Shown one piece after another: positions 36,581-45,111 of a DNA stretch of 64,000 nt. Source of the stretch: Longimicrobiales bacterium (GTDB taxonomy: Bacteria > Gemmatimonadota > Gemmatimonadetes > Longimicrobiales > Gaopeijiaceae); contig OX639991.1 in assembly GCA_951828585.1 (NCBI GenBank), positions 4,198,001-4,262,000 on the forward strand. Direction: 5' to 3'. A program made the translations under genes and the position numbers. The notes under the pieces were generated by a model. It was not told where the DNA came from. It made no database searches and was given only the letters and a program-made list of their open reading frames with translations. Position 1 is the stretch's first letter. Every line of letters starts with the position of its first letter.

Positions 36581-38101
36581 TCAGGCGGTGCCCCTCCTCA
36601 GCACCCGCGTCCCGCCCCTGAGTGCATAGGCCTCATACCCCACTGTCTGCAGAAGGTGCGCGAGTTCCGCGGACTGGATACCGTTGTCGCAGACCAAGAC
36701 GTAGGAACTGTCCTTGTTCAAGGATCCCGCCACGGCCGGGAAATCCCGCGGCAGCACCCGGCGCGATCCCGGATGGCGCCAGCCGTCGTCGTGGTGTGCC
36801 GGCCGACAGTCGATCACGCGGGCGTTGGCCGGAACCGCGTCGATCCAGAGGTAGTCGCGATTCAGGTCGGCGTCTTCCACGGCCCTCACGTCCAGTATCT
36901 TGCGCAACTCAACCGCCCGGTCCACCAGCGCGACGTCCACAGGTGCCTCCTCCCTGTCCACCGCGCCCACCTTCGCCGCCGTGACCGGCTTGCCCTCCAG
37001 GATCGCGCAGTACTCGCGGACGCGGGCCGAGAGCGCGGCCGTGCCGATGTGCTTCGCGATGCGGATGATCTCCTCCTTGTCGAAGCCGACCAGCGGGCGC
37101 AGCACCGGAAGGGCCGCCACCGCCTCGATGGCGCGCAGGTTGCGCAGCGTCTGGGACGACACCTGACCGAGCGACTCGCCGGTCACCAACGCGTCCGCGC
37201 CGATTTCAACGGCCACCTGCCCGGCCGCCCGGTACATCAGCCGCTTGAGGACGACCTGCCAATAGCGCGGCGTCACCCGGTCCTGGAGTTCCCGCACCGC
37301 TTCGCCGAAGTCCACGATGTGTATGCGTGGACGGTCCCCGTAGCTCCAACGGTCGGCGAGCACCCTGGTGACCTGGATCACCGACCGCTCGAAGGCGGGG
37401 CCGGCCAGGTTGCAGAAGACGTAGTCGAGAGCGACTCCCCGCTTGAGGAGCAGCCACGCCGCCACCGCCGAATCGAAGCCGCCGGAGATGAGGCACACCG
37501 CCCGCCCCTGCACCCTGAGCGGCAACCCCCCCGGTCCCTCGACACGGCTGGAGAAGAGGTACGCCCGGTCGTCGCGCACCTCGACCGAAACGGTGACCTC
37601 CGGGGTTGTCAGGTCGACGGTGCCGTACGGGTTGAGCGCCGCGCCCAGCTGGACACAGATGTCCCGTGACGAGAAGGACTGGCGGCCGGTGCGACGCGCG
37701 GCCACCGCGTACCGGCGGCCCGTAACCGCTTCACGGTACGTTTCGTGCCCGACCCGCACGATGGTCTCCAGGTCGGCTGGAACCACGGCGTCCACCTCGG
37801 AGAAGGAGCTGACCCCGAAGACGCGCGCCGCCGCCGACATGGCGTCCGCCTTTGGAACCGTCACGAACAGGCGGCTCCAGCGGTCGATCACGCTACCTCC
37901 AGTACCACTTGAATTCAGAGCATCTTTCAGATTGACCACCAATTGCTTATGGAATCGGCGGCGCGTGCGGTTTGACTTTCTGGCGACCTCGGCCGCCAAG
38001 CGCAAGATGAATCGGGCCTCGTCGCTGGCCACGGATTCCACCCGGGGGCTCCCGTCACCGGCCGCCTGGCCGTCCGCTCCGGTGTCCGGCGTTCCGCTCA
38101 T
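36581..38101 (-). CDS. thiI: tRNA 4-thiouridine synthase / thiamine sulfurtransferase ThiI
   Basis: The protein has 506 residues from ATG 38101. In order it has an N-terminal ferredoxin-like part and THUMP domain (about 25-200), a PP-loop ATP pyrophosphatase with CLISGGFDSAVAAWLLLKRG, and a C-terminal rhodanese domain (VIDCRPAHHDDGWRHPGSRR) whose active Cys is in YVLVCDNGIQSAELA. The rhodanese Cys receives sulphur from a cysteine desulphurase, and the PP-loop adenylates U8 of tRNA. All key parts are present. It lies just upstream of a decayed Ig-like gene and just downstream of the threonine dehydratase (34 bp). Confidence 0.96.
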   Translation of the reverse strand: MSGTPDTGADGQAAGDGSPRVESVASDEARFILRLAAEVARKSNRTRRRFHKQLVVNLKDALNSSGTGGSVIDRWSRLFVTVPKADAMSAAARVFGVSSFSEVDAVVPADLETIVRVGHETYREAVTGRRYAVAARRTGRQSFSSRDICVQLGAALNPYGTVDLTTPEVTVSVEVRDDRAYLFSSRVEGPGGLPLRVQGRAVCLISGGFDSAVAAWLLLKRGVALDYVFCNLAGPAFERSVIQVTRVLADRWSYGDRPRIHIVDFGEAVRELQDRVTPRYWQVVLKRLMYRAAGQVAVEIGADALVTGESLGQVSSQTLRNLRAIEAVAALPVLRPLVGFDKEEIIRIAKHIGTAALSARVREYCAILEGKPVTAAKVGAVDREEAPVDVALVDRAVELRKILDVRAVEDADLNRDYLWIDAVPANARVIDCRPAHHDDGWRHPGSRRVLPRDFPAVAGSLNKDSSYVLVCDNGIQSAELAHLLQTVGYEAYALRGGTRVLRRGTA

Positions 38102-38134
38102 GCTCTCAGTCCCCGGCAGCTTCCACGGGCCGCT

Positions 38135-39178
38135 TCAGTTCCAGGACAGCCCGCGCAACTGTTCCACATCCAGATTCCCACCACTCAACACGCAAACCGT
38201 CTTCGTCCCGGGGGACGCGTCCACCAACCCCTCCAGCAGTGCCCCCACCGGCGACGCGGCCGCGCCCTCCGTCACCAGCTTCGCCCTCGTCATCAGCCAG
38301 AGCACCGCGTCGAAGATCCGCTCGTCCGGCAGCGTCACGATCTCGTCGACGAAGCGGGAAACGACGGAGCAGGTGTGATCCCCCACCCGCATCACGCGCA
38401 GGCCATCAATGATGCAGCCGACCTCATCAAGCGTCACGCACCCGCCCGCCTCCACGCTGCGCTTCATGGCCGGCGCCCCCGACGACTCGACCCCGATCAT
38501 CCGAATACCCGGTCTCACCGACTTCACCGCCATGGCAATCCCGGAAATCAGCCCCCCACCCCCGATCGGCACAACCACCAATTCGGCCTCCGGGAACTGG
38601 TCCATGATCTCCAGCCCCACGGTGCCCTGCCCCGCGATCAGGTCGGGATCGTCGAACGGATGGATGTAGGTGAAGCCCTTCGATTCCACCAGCTCGAGTG
38701 CCTTCTGGTTGGCTTCGTCCCAGATGCTGCCGTGGAGAACCACGCTGGCCCCGTACCCTTCGGTGGCCGCGATCTTGGAGCGCGTGGCATTCTCGGCCAT
38801 CACCACGACCGCACGCACACCGTAGTGCCCCGCCGCGATCGCCACGCCCTGCGCGTGATTGCCCGCCGACGAACAGATCACACCCCTCGCCCGCTCCTCG
38901 TCGCTGAGCCGGGCGATCTTGTTGAGCGGTCCCCGCACCTTGTAGGATCCTCCGCGCTGAAACAGCTCGGCCTTGAGGCGCACATCGAACCCGCACGCCT
39001 CGCTCAGCGAGCGGCAGGTCATCATCGGCGTGCGATACACGTGCGGGGCGACATGGCGGCGCGCAGCCTCGAAGTCGGCCAGGGTCAGCGTGAGACCCGG
39101 TATGCCCGCCCGCCGGGTCCCGGCGCCACCGGCCATCCCATCAACTGCCGCAACCGCATCCCTCCCCAACCCCTTCAC
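38135..39178 (-). CDS. PLP-dependent threonine/serine dehydratase
   Basis: The protein has 347 residues from GTG 39178, whose GTGA overlaps the aldo/keto reductase stop. It is a fold-type II PLP enzyme: Schiff-base Lys in GGSYKVRGPLNKI, SSAGNHAQGVAIAAGHYG phosphate/substrate loop, VVPIGGGGLISGIA glycine-rich PLP phosphate loop and a final CVLSGGNLD. It lacks the C-terminal ACT-like regulatory domains of biosynthetic IlvA, so it resembles catabolic TdcB or serine racemase. It converts Thr or Ser to the 2-oxo acid and ammonia. A paralogue lies at 52610-53602. Confidence 0.92.
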   Translation of the reverse strand: MKGLGRDAVAAVDGMAGGAGTRRAGIPGLTLTLADFEAARRHVAPHVYRTPMMTCRSLSEACGFDVRLKAELFQRGGSYKVRGPLNKIARLSDEERARGVICSSAGNHAQGVAIAAGHYGVRAVVVMAENATRSKIAATEGYGASVVLHGSIWDEANQKALELVESKGFTYIHPFDDPDLIAGQGTVGLEIMDQFPEAELVVVPIGGGGLISGIAMAVKSVRPGIRMIGVESSGAPAMKRSVEAGGCVTLDEVGCIIDGLRVMRVGDHTCSVVSRFVDEIVTLPDERIFDAVLWLMTRAKLVTEGAAASPVGALLEGLVDASPGTKTVCVLSGGNLDVEQLRGLSWN

Positions 39179-40188
39179 GAGCTGATCCCCGGCAACTGCA
39201 CAGGCCCGTCAAGCCACCCCCGCACCGCGTGCGGCCTGTACGGCGCCTCCAGTTCAGCGCACTCCTGCGCGGTCAGCGTCACCTGCACCGCCGCGCACGC
39301 CGAGTCGATCTGTTCCACCCGCGTAAACCCCACCACGGGCGCCACCACCGCCGGCCGCGACAGCAGCCACGCCAGCGCCACCTGCGCCGGCTCGTCACCC
39401 CGCCGCCCGGCCACCCGCACCGTGGCGTCCACAACGTCCCAATCGTTCTCGTGATCATAGAGTTCACCAGCCAGATCGTCGTTGGCATCCCGGAGCGAGG
39501 CAGCCTGCTCCCCGCGCCTGCGCTTCCCCGTCAGGAGCCCCCGCGCCAGCGGCGACCATGGAATCACCCCGATCCCCTCCGCCACGCAGAGCGGCATCAT
39601 CTCCCGCTCCTCTTCGCGGTAGACGAGGTTGTAGTGGTTCTGCATGGAGACGAAGCGCGCCCAGCCGCCGCGTTCCGACACCGACAGCATCTTCATCAGC
39701 TGCCACGCGTACATCGACGACGCGCCCAGGTAGAGGACCTTCCCCTGGTGGACCAGTTGGTCGAGCGCGGCCAGCGTCTCCTCAACCGGGGCACCCGCGT
39801 CCCAGCGGTGGATCTGGTAGAGGTCGATCCGCTCCACGCCGAGCCGCCGAAGCGACGCCTCGCACGACTGGATGATGTGCTTGCGCGACAGACCACCCCG
39901 GTTCGGCCCCGGCCCCATCCGCATCTTGACCTTTGTGGCAACGACCGCCTCGTCCCGGGACGCGAACTCGCGCACCGCCTTCCCGGTGATCTCCTCGCTC
40001 ACTCCCAGCGAGTACACGTCGGCCGTGTCGAAGAAGTTGATGCCGAGCTCGACGGCGCGCCGGAAGAAGGGCATGGCATCGTCCTCCTCGAGGATCCAGG
40101 GGCGCCACTCGCGGCTGCCGAAGCTCATGCAGCCGAGCGCGATGCGCGACACGACCATGCCGCTGTCGCCGAGCCGTGCGTATTGCAA
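39175..40188 (-). CDS. Aldo/keto reductase
   Basis: The protein has 337 residues from ATG 40188. The TIM-barrel AKR signature is complete: LGCMSFGS, NFFDTADVYSLGVSEE (catalytic Asp and Tyr), VATKVKM with the catalytic Lys, and the His in LYQIHRWD. NADPH-binding residues lie in the C-terminal segment VVGFTRVEQID. Closest in style to the YajO/YhdN group, which reduces small aldehydes. It is coupled by 4 bp to the threonine dehydratase, though no shared pathway is evident. The substrate is unknown. Confidence 0.93.
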   Translation of the reverse strand: MQYARLGDSGMVVSRIALGCMSFGSREWRPWILEEDDAMPFFRRAVELGINFFDTADVYSLGVSEEITGKAVREFASRDEAVVATKVKMRMGPGPNRGGLSRKHIIQSCEASLRRLGVERIDLYQIHRWDAGAPVEETLAALDQLVHQGKVLYLGASSMYAWQLMKMLSVSERGGWARFVSMQNHYNLVYREEEREMMPLCVAEGIGVIPWSPLARGLLTGKRRRGEQAASLRDANDDLAGELYDHENDWDVVDATVRVAGRRGDEPAQVALAWLLSRPAVVAPVVGFTRVEQIDSACAAVQVTLTAQECAELEAPYRPHAVRGWLDGPVQLPGISS

Positions 40189-40272
40189 GGGTTTGACTCC
40201 AGGGTTGGGGAGAAGGGGGTAGCGGGCGGAGGTGGATGATACCGCCGGGCGGGGTTGCGGCGCACCCCCCGG

Positions 40273-40725
40273 TCAGTACAGACGCGGATCCCAGCGCACG
40301 TCCACCACCTCGGCCACCCGCACTCTTGCATAGTCGGGATGGGCCGGATTCAACACGACGTTGCGGCCCCACGGCCGGGCCACCAACGAGGGCACCACCA
40401 GGGCAAGCGACCGCCCCGAGTCGACCCACTCCCGCCCCACCTCGTGGGAGCAGACCCTCCTGCGCCAGTCCGGGTGTTCCGTTTCGGCGAAGGTGTGCGC
40501 GTCGGCGTCCGCCGGAAGTACGATTCGGGACGCAACCTGCCCGGTCGGCACACTTCTCGCAACGACGCGAGCCAACATTTCAAGGATGGTGCCTTCGTAC
40601 GCCGCCGATGTGTAGACCACGGGGACTCCCGGCGGATTCCACCTCCCGGCACGTATTGCGGCCCCGGCACCGCTCAGCGCAGGGAACCGGCGGTCGTGGA
40701 TCCTGTAGACTTCCCGGGGCTTCAA
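40273..40725 (-). CDS. RES-domain toxin
   Basis: The protein has 150 residues. The start is TTG 40725, overlapping the antitoxin stop (TTGA). RES-family motifs are seen: VYRIHDRRFPALSG (R and Y), AGRWNPPGVPVVYTSAAY, and EGTILEMLARVV with the conserved Glu. RES toxins are NAD+-degrading enzymes that stop growth when not held by their partner. The C-terminal DPRLY is the usual short end. Paired with the gene before it as a type II toxin-antitoxin module; both parts look intact. Confidence 0.92.
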   Translation of the reverse strand: MKPREVYRIHDRRFPALSGAGAAIRAGRWNPPGVPVVYTSAAYEGTILEMLARVVARSVPTGQVASRIVLPADADAHTFAETEHPDWRRRVCSHEVGREWVDSGRSLALVVPSLVARPWGRNVVLNPAHPDYARVRVAEVVDVRWDPRLY

Positions 40726-41186
40726 ATCGGCAAGCCGTAGTAGAGACCCCAGAGGATGTCCTCCACATGCCGCACCCCGACCTCCGACAGGGCCAGTTCG
40801 ATGGGCTTCACACCCCCCAACATCGGATGCGGATGCGTCAGAAACTCGGCCGCCCCCTCCTCCTCACCCCAGACGTAGACGGCCAGCGCCACCGTAGCGG
40901 CCACCCGCAGCACCGCTTCCCCCTCCTCCCGCTTGAGCAGCTTGCGCCGCTTCCGGGTGGCCCGGGGCACGATCCTGTTCACGAACTCGGAGGCGCGCCG
41001 CACCCCGAAACGCTTCAACTCTGCCTGAAGCACCTTCACCGCCTCCACCGGGAGCCCTGCCTCCGCCACATGGCGCAACTCCTCCAAACTCTCGGGGTCG
41101 CCGTATACCGGCCGTGCCTCGCGCACCAGCCGAGCCGGGAGATCCGCGGGGTCGTAGCCGCACGCACGCACTTCTGATTCGTTCAT
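40722..41186 (-). CDS. Xre/MbcA/ParS-type antitoxin
   Basis: The protein has 154 residues from ATG 41186. The C-terminal half carries the DUF2384/MbcA-ParS toxin-binding domain: VYVWGEEEGAAEFLTHPHPM, GVKPIELALSE and HVEDILWGLYYGLPI. The N-terminal part is helical with a basic stretch RATRKRRKLLKREEGEA. It should neutralise the RES protein encoded directly after it and repress the pair. The start codon overlaps one copy of a GTTCATATGA repeat, with another 22 bp upstream, consistent with autoregulation. Confidence 0.92.
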   Translation of the reverse strand: MNESEVRACGYDPADLPARLVREARPVYGDPESLEELRHVAEAGLPVEAVKVLQAELKRFGVRRASEFVNRIVPRATRKRRKLLKREEGEAVLRVAATVALAVYVWGEEEGAAEFLTHPHPMLGGVKPIELALSEVGVRHVEDILWGLYYGLPI

Positions 41187-41214
41187 ATGACCTCCATCTT
41201 CGGTTCATATGAAC
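41181..41214 (-). promoter_or_regulatory. Candidate autoregulatory operator of the Xre-RES pair
   Basis: GTTCATATGA occurs at 41181-41190, across the antitoxin start codon, and again inside the perfect 12-bp palindrome GTTCATATGAAC at 41203-41214. The copies are 22 bp apart, about two helical turns. The ribosome-binding GGAGG lies between them. Binding of the antitoxin-toxin complex would cover the start site. Confidence 0.65.
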
Positions 41215-41262
41215 GTAATCCCGCATGACGGAGCCGTCAAACCCCGGCAACGTCCCTACCAG

Positions 41263-41308
41263 CCCGTGGACAAGATCCCCCCGGCCTTCGGGCGGCTTTA
41301 TCCACGGA
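41263..41308 (+). repeat. CCCGTGGACAA-type repeat, copy P2
   Basis: This begins CCCGTGGACAAGATCC and ends TTATCCACGG; CCGTGGA (41264-41270) can pair with TCCACGG (41301-41307) and the interior is also self-complementary (CCGGCCTTCGGGCGG). It lies 4 bp beyond the pdxH stop codon. Confidence 0.85.
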
Positions 41309-41311
41309 CTG

Positions 41312-41932
41312 CTACGGATACAGCCGCCGCATCTCCCATCTCCCCGCCCCGCGCCGCCGGTACTCGAACCGGTCGTGCAGCCGCGACGCCCCCTCCTGCC
41401 AGAACTCGATCGCGTCGGGCACGATGCGGTAGCCGGACCAGTGGGGCGGCCTCGGAACCTCGCGGCCCGCGTAACGCGCCTCCACCGCCGCGAGCCGGGC
41501 CTCGATCGCCGCCCGGCTGTCCAGCACCCGGCTCTGGTCCGAGGCCCACGCACTAAGCCGGTTTCCCCTCGGGCGGCTGGCGAAGTAGGCATCCGCTTCG
41601 GCCGCCGACACGGCTTCGACCGCGCCCCGGATCCTGACCTGGCGCCCCAGTGGCTGCCAATAAAAGGTCATGCCGGCCCTCCCATGCCCGTCCAGCGCAC
41701 GCGACTTGGCCGACTCCAGGTTGGTGTAGAAGACGAAACCCCGTTCGTCGAAGTCCTTCAGGAGTACCATCCGGCCTTCCGGGGTGTCGCCGGGGCCCAG
41801 CGTGGAGAGGCAAACGGCCTCGGCGAAAACGTTCCGCGAGTCGGCCTCCGCATCGGCGAACCAGCGGCCGAACTGCTCGACGGGGTGGGGCGAGAGGTCA
41901 GCGCGCTTCAGAGACGGGCTCGCGGATGACAT
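41312..41932 (-). CDS. pdxH: Pyridoxamine 5'-phosphate oxidase PdxH
   Basis: The protein has 206 residues from ATG 41932. It oxidises pyridoxamine or pyridoxine phosphate to PLP using FMN. Family motifs in order: FAEAVCLSTLGPGDTPEGRM, VLLKDFDERGFVFYTNLESA, MTFYWQPLGRQVRIRG, and the C-terminal RPPHWSGYRIVPDAIEFWQ with RLHDRFEYRR. The length is normal. It is transcribed behind the TIGR01777 epimerase gene (14 bp gap). A dispersed repeat (P2) sits directly after its stop. Confidence 0.96.
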   Translation of the reverse strand: MSSASPSLKRADLSPHPVEQFGRWFADAEADSRNVFAEAVCLSTLGPGDTPEGRMVLLKDFDERGFVFYTNLESAKSRALDGHGRAGMTFYWQPLGRQVRIRGAVEAVSAAEADAYFASRPRGNRLSAWASDQSRVLDSRAAIEARLAAVEARYAGREVPRPPHWSGYRIVPDAIEFWQEGASRLHDRFEYRRRGAGRWEMRRLYP

Positions 41933-41946
41933 GATGTCGGGACCCA

Positions 41947-43332
41947 CTACGGCACACGCGCGGCGCGGCCGAGCTGGAAGGCCAGCGATTCGCCGATGCC
42001 CTCGAAATCGAACCGAAAGCCGGTGCGACGGGCCGCCTCCGGGAGCACGCGCTGACCGTCCAACAACAGCGCCTTCCCCATCTCGCCGAACATACCGCGC
42101 ACCGCCAGCGACGGCACGGGCAGCAGGGTGGGACGGCGGAGCGCGTGACCGAGTTTGGTCGTGAAGGTGGCGTTGGTTACGGGGTGGGGGGCGGTGCCGT
42201 TGACCGGCCCCCGCACGGAGGTGTCGACGAGGGCGTGGAAGATCAGGGCGACGAGGTCGTCGTGGTCGATCCAGCTCACGTACTGGCGTCCCGACCCCAG
42301 CCGCCCCCCGATCCCCATCTTGAAGGGCAGGAGCATCGTGCCGAGCGCTCCGCCGGCCGGACTGAGCACGAGCCCGGTCCTCAGGGTGACCACGCGCACC
42401 CCCGACCGCCTCGCCTTGAACGCTTCGCTCTCCCATTCGCGGCAAAGTTCCGCCAGGAACCCGCTTCCGGGCCGGCTCCGCTCAACGAGCCGTTCGCTGC
42501 CGCGGTTCCCGTAGTACCCGATGGCCGACGACGAGACAAAGACGCGCGGCGGATCGCGCAACCGGTTCAGCGCGTCCGCAATCACCTGCGTCCCCACGAT
42601 CCGGCTCTTCCAGATCGCCCGTTTCCTGGCCGGATTCCACCGCCCCCGCGACAGGCTCTCACCCGCCAGGTGCACCAGCGCGTCCACCCCCTCCAGCCGC
42701 GTTCCCTCAATCTTGCGCTCCATGGGGTCCCAGTGGATCTCGCCCAGATCCCGGTCCGGCCGGCGCCGCACGATCGGCAACACTTCGTGGCCGCCCGTCG
42801 TCAGGAAGTGGTGCAGCGCCGACCCGACGAAGCCGCTCGCACCGGTGATCGCGACTTTGAGCCGGGGTCCGTCGTACGTGGCGTGACGCGCCAGATCCTG
42901 CGCGAGGCGCTGGTTGCGGAACCGGAAGAGCCGCTTCATTTCGCCCTCGAGGGTGGATCCGGCGAGCGCGGCGGTGGCTGCCCCAAGGGGCGGATCGTAC
43001 CGGATCCGGTCGCGGATCAGACAGGCGCCGCTTCCCCGGGGTTCGAACTCGTGACGGTGTTCCCACGACCCCATGGGGCCCGACACCTGTTCGTCGGTGA
43101 AAAGACTGCCCGGTTCGAAGTCGGTGTGGCGCACCTTGAAGTCCACCTTCACCGGACCCCGCTTCACCTTCACATGCACGGTGCCGCCGTCGCCGATACC
43201 CCCCACGCGACCGACCACCCGCGCGTCCTCCCAGGGGGGCATGAGGCGTTCGAGCGCACCCGGGCGCATGTGCCAGTCCCAGACCTGCTCGACCGGAAAC
43301 GGCAGCTCCTTCTCGTGGTTGAATCGGCGCAT
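41947..43332 (-). CDS. TIGR01777-family NAD-dependent epimerase with SRPBCC domain
   Basis: The protein has 461 residues from ATG 43332. An N-terminal SRPBCC ligand-binding domain (residues 1-155; PVEQVWDWHMRPGALERLMP) is fused to a Rossmann short-chain epimerase, whose nucleotide motif is VAITGASGFVGSALHHFL. Further signature parts are LVHLAGESLSRGRWNPARK, SSSAIGYYGNRG with the active Tyr region, and YVSWIDHDDLVALIFHAL. This fusion is known in other phyla; substrate unknown. It lies 9 bp after rpe on the same strand, so probably co-transcribed. Confidence 0.93.
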   Translation of the reverse strand: MRRFNHEKELPFPVEQVWDWHMRPGALERLMPPWEDARVVGRVGGIGDGGTVHVKVKRGPVKVDFKVRHTDFEPGSLFTDEQVSGPMGSWEHRHEFEPRGSGACLIRDRIRYDPPLGAATAALAGSTLEGEMKRLFRFRNQRLAQDLARHATYDGPRLKVAITGASGFVGSALHHFLTTGGHEVLPIVRRRPDRDLGEIHWDPMERKIEGTRLEGVDALVHLAGESLSRGRWNPARKRAIWKSRIVGTQVIADALNRLRDPPRVFVSSSAIGYYGNRGSERLVERSRPGSGFLAELCREWESEAFKARRSGVRVVTLRTGLVLSPAGGALGTMLLPFKMGIGGRLGSGRQYVSWIDHDDLVALIFHALVDTSVRGPVNGTAPHPVTNATFTTKLGHALRRPTLLPVPSLAVRGMFGEMGKALLLDGQRVLPEAARRTGFRFDFEGIGESLAFQLGRAARVP

Positions 43333-43341
43333 GGCGAAGCC

Positions 43342-44031
43342 TCAGTCCCCCCTGCCCCACCAGTGGATCCCCGCAATGGAGGACCGGATGGCCTCGACAC
43401 CGGCCCCGGGTCCCCCCGGATGGCCGAAGACCGCCGAACCCGCCACCAGGACCGTCGCACCGGCCTCCGCCAGCGCCGGCGCCGTCTTCGCGTCCACCCC
43501 ACCATCCACCTCCACCTCCACCCGTCCCCCCGAGCGCGCCTCCACCATGTTGCGGGCGCGCGCCACCTTGTCCACCGACTGCTCGATGAAGGCCTGGCCG
43601 CCGAAGCCCGGGTTGACCGACATGATGCACAGCAGGTCGATCTCGTCCAGCACCTCCTCCACCGCCGCGAGCGGCGTCGACGGATTGAGCGCCACCCCCG
43701 CACGCTTCCCGAGTTCCCGGATCAGGCCCAGCGTGCGGTGCAGATGGACCGTCGCCTCGGCGTGCACCGTGATCACATCCGCGCCGGCCCGTGCGAAGTC
43801 CGCGACGTAGCGGTCGGGGTGCTCGATCATGAGGTGCGCGTCCACCGTGCGGGAGGTCACCCCGCGCACCGCGTCCGCGATGAGCGGTCCGATCGTGATG
43901 TTCGGCACGAAATGCCCGTCCATCACGTCGACATGGATCCACTCCGCGCCGGCCTCGTCGACCGCGCGCACCTCGCGTCCCAGCTCCGCGAAGCTGCAGC
44001 TGAGAATCGACGGGGCGATCCTGATGCTCAC
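43342..44031 (-). CDS. rpe: Ribulose-phosphate 3-epimerase
   Basis: The protein has 229 residues from GTG 44031. TIM-barrel motifs are complete: IAPSILSCSFAELG, IHVDVMDGHFVPNITIG (metal-binding His and Asp), DAHLMIEHPDRY, MSVNPGFGGQAFI, and the C-terminal Asp of VDGGVDAKTA with VAGSAVFG. It interconverts ribulose- and xylulose-5-phosphate in the pentose phosphate pathway. The rpiA gene, which makes ribulose-5-phosphate, is the next gene upstream on the same strand. Confidence 0.96.
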   Translation of the reverse strand: MSIRIAPSILSCSFAELGREVRAVDEAGAEWIHVDVMDGHFVPNITIGPLIADAVRGVTSRTVDAHLMIEHPDRYVADFARAGADVITVHAEATVHLHRTLGLIRELGKRAGVALNPSTPLAAVEEVLDEIDLLCIMSVNPGFGGQAFIEQSVDKVARARNMVEARSGGRVEVEVDGGVDAKTAPALAEAGATVLVAGSAVFGHPGGPGAGVEAIRSSIAGIHWWGRGD

Positions 44032-44156
44032 GGGCCGGAGTCCTTGGGCAAATCCGCCCGAGCACCGAGAGCGGCGAGGCGCCGGGCCGGCAAGGCGCGA
44101 CGAGAGGAGAATAGCAGCGCCATTCGCCCGAGGAGCAACGCAGAGCGAAGCGATCC

Positions 44157-44206
44157 GGCGCGGATGCATCGCCGTTCGAATGCCGGGGGGATTTTGTCCA
44201 CGGGCT
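44157..44206 (-). repeat. CCCGTGGACAA-type repeat, copy P3
   Basis: On the minus strand it reads AGCCCGTGGACAAAATCC, then CCCCGGCATTCG, and ends near GATGCATCCGCG. It is nearly identical to P4 at 49710 over about 49 bases. It lies 2 bp beyond the rpiA stop codon, in the rpe-rpiA gap. Confidence 0.85.
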
Positions 44207-44207
44207 C

Positions 44208-44909
44208 CTAACCCCTTTTCATGCGGCGCACGCCCCCCACCCCCGCCACCACCGCCTCCGTCGCCACGCCCAGAAACAGCCCGCATTCCACCACCCCCGC
44301 CCGGCGGCCCAGCCGCCGCTCCAGCCCGGCGGAGTCCTCGATCCCCCCGGTAAAGTGGCAGTCGATGATCACGTTCCCGTTATCGGTTCGGTAAGGGTGG
44401 CCGTTGCCTCCATCCCGTACCCTGGGCTCGGCCCCGAGGTCCCGCAACCACCCCACGTGGCTCATGTGGCCGAACGGCACTACCTCGACCGGAAGGGGCG
44501 CGATCTCGCCCAGACGCCCCACCAGCTTGGAGTCGTCCACGATCACCAGCATCCGGACCGAGGCCTGGGCCACCATCTTCTCCCTGAGCAGCGCGCCCCC
44601 CAATCCCTTGACGAGGTCGAGCCCGGGGTCCACCTCGTCCGCGCCGTCGACGGTTAGATCGAGGGTGCCGATCTCTTCCAGGGTGGCCAGGGCGATACCC
44701 AGCTTCCGGGCGGCCCTCTCCGTGCGCACCGAGGTCGGGACGCCCACCACGCCGGAGAGCTCGCCACCGGCGATGCGCGCGCCCAGATGTTCCAGGAAAT
44801 GGGCCACCGTGGAGCCCGTGCCCAGGCCCAGACGCATGCCGGATGCGACGCTCCGGGCGGCGTCGCTTCCCGCCATGCTCTTGATCTCTTCTGCGGAGGT
44901 GGGGGCCAA
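44208..44909 (-). CDS. rpiA: Ribose-5-phosphate isomerase A
   Basis: The protein has 233 residues. TTG 44909 gives the N-terminal helix SAEEIKSMAGSDAARSVASG expected in the family; ATG 44876 is the alternative. Signature parts are RLGLGTGSTVAHF, VTVDGADEVDPGLDLVKGLG-type (here LTVDGADEVDPGLDLVKG), GALLREKMVAQAS and VIVDDSKLV, with the catalytic Asp and Lys present. It converts ribose-5-phosphate to ribulose-5-phosphate. The C-terminal end (GGVRRMKRG) is basic and short, as normal. Confidence 0.96.
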   Translation of the reverse strand: MAPTSAEEIKSMAGSDAARSVASGMRLGLGTGSTVAHFLEHLGARIAGGELSGVVGVPTSVRTERAARKLGIALATLEEIGTLDLTVDGADEVDPGLDLVKGLGGALLREKMVAQASVRMLVIVDDSKLVGRLGEIAPLPVEVVPFGHMSHVGWLRDLGAEPRVRDGGNGHPYRTDNGNVIIDCHFTGGIEDSAGLERRLGRRAGVVECGLFLGVATEAVVAGVGGVRRMKRG

Positions 44910-45111
44910 GGCCTCGCGGGGCTGGGGGAACTGGAGGGGATGCGCGGCGAAATCTACCCGTTCGCGGGGGCGGTCACCAGTTGGAGGGCGGTTCAGCTAC
45001 CGGACGGAAATCGCCATCTTCTCTTGGCGCCGGGCGGCGTCGCATCTCCCGCCGCCGCCCGTCACATCGACATCCAACGGCCGGACCCCCCGGGGTCCCG
45101 GGAACAAACCC

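Noticed and set aside
41263-41308. TTATCCACGG as a DnaA box and possible replication origin
   Set aside because: It is the closing arm of a dispersed repeat, present also at 27105; no box cluster, AT-rich unwinding region or dnaA/dnaN/gidA neighbours.
42145-44211. Long plus-strand frame opposite rpe and the epimerase
   Set aside because: No motif, Arg/His/Pro-rich; opposite two well supported genes.
44910-45111. A riboswitch or T-box leader upstream of aroF
   Set aside because: No conserved core of a known riboswitch, T-box sequence or terminator hairpin was recognised in the 202-base gap.
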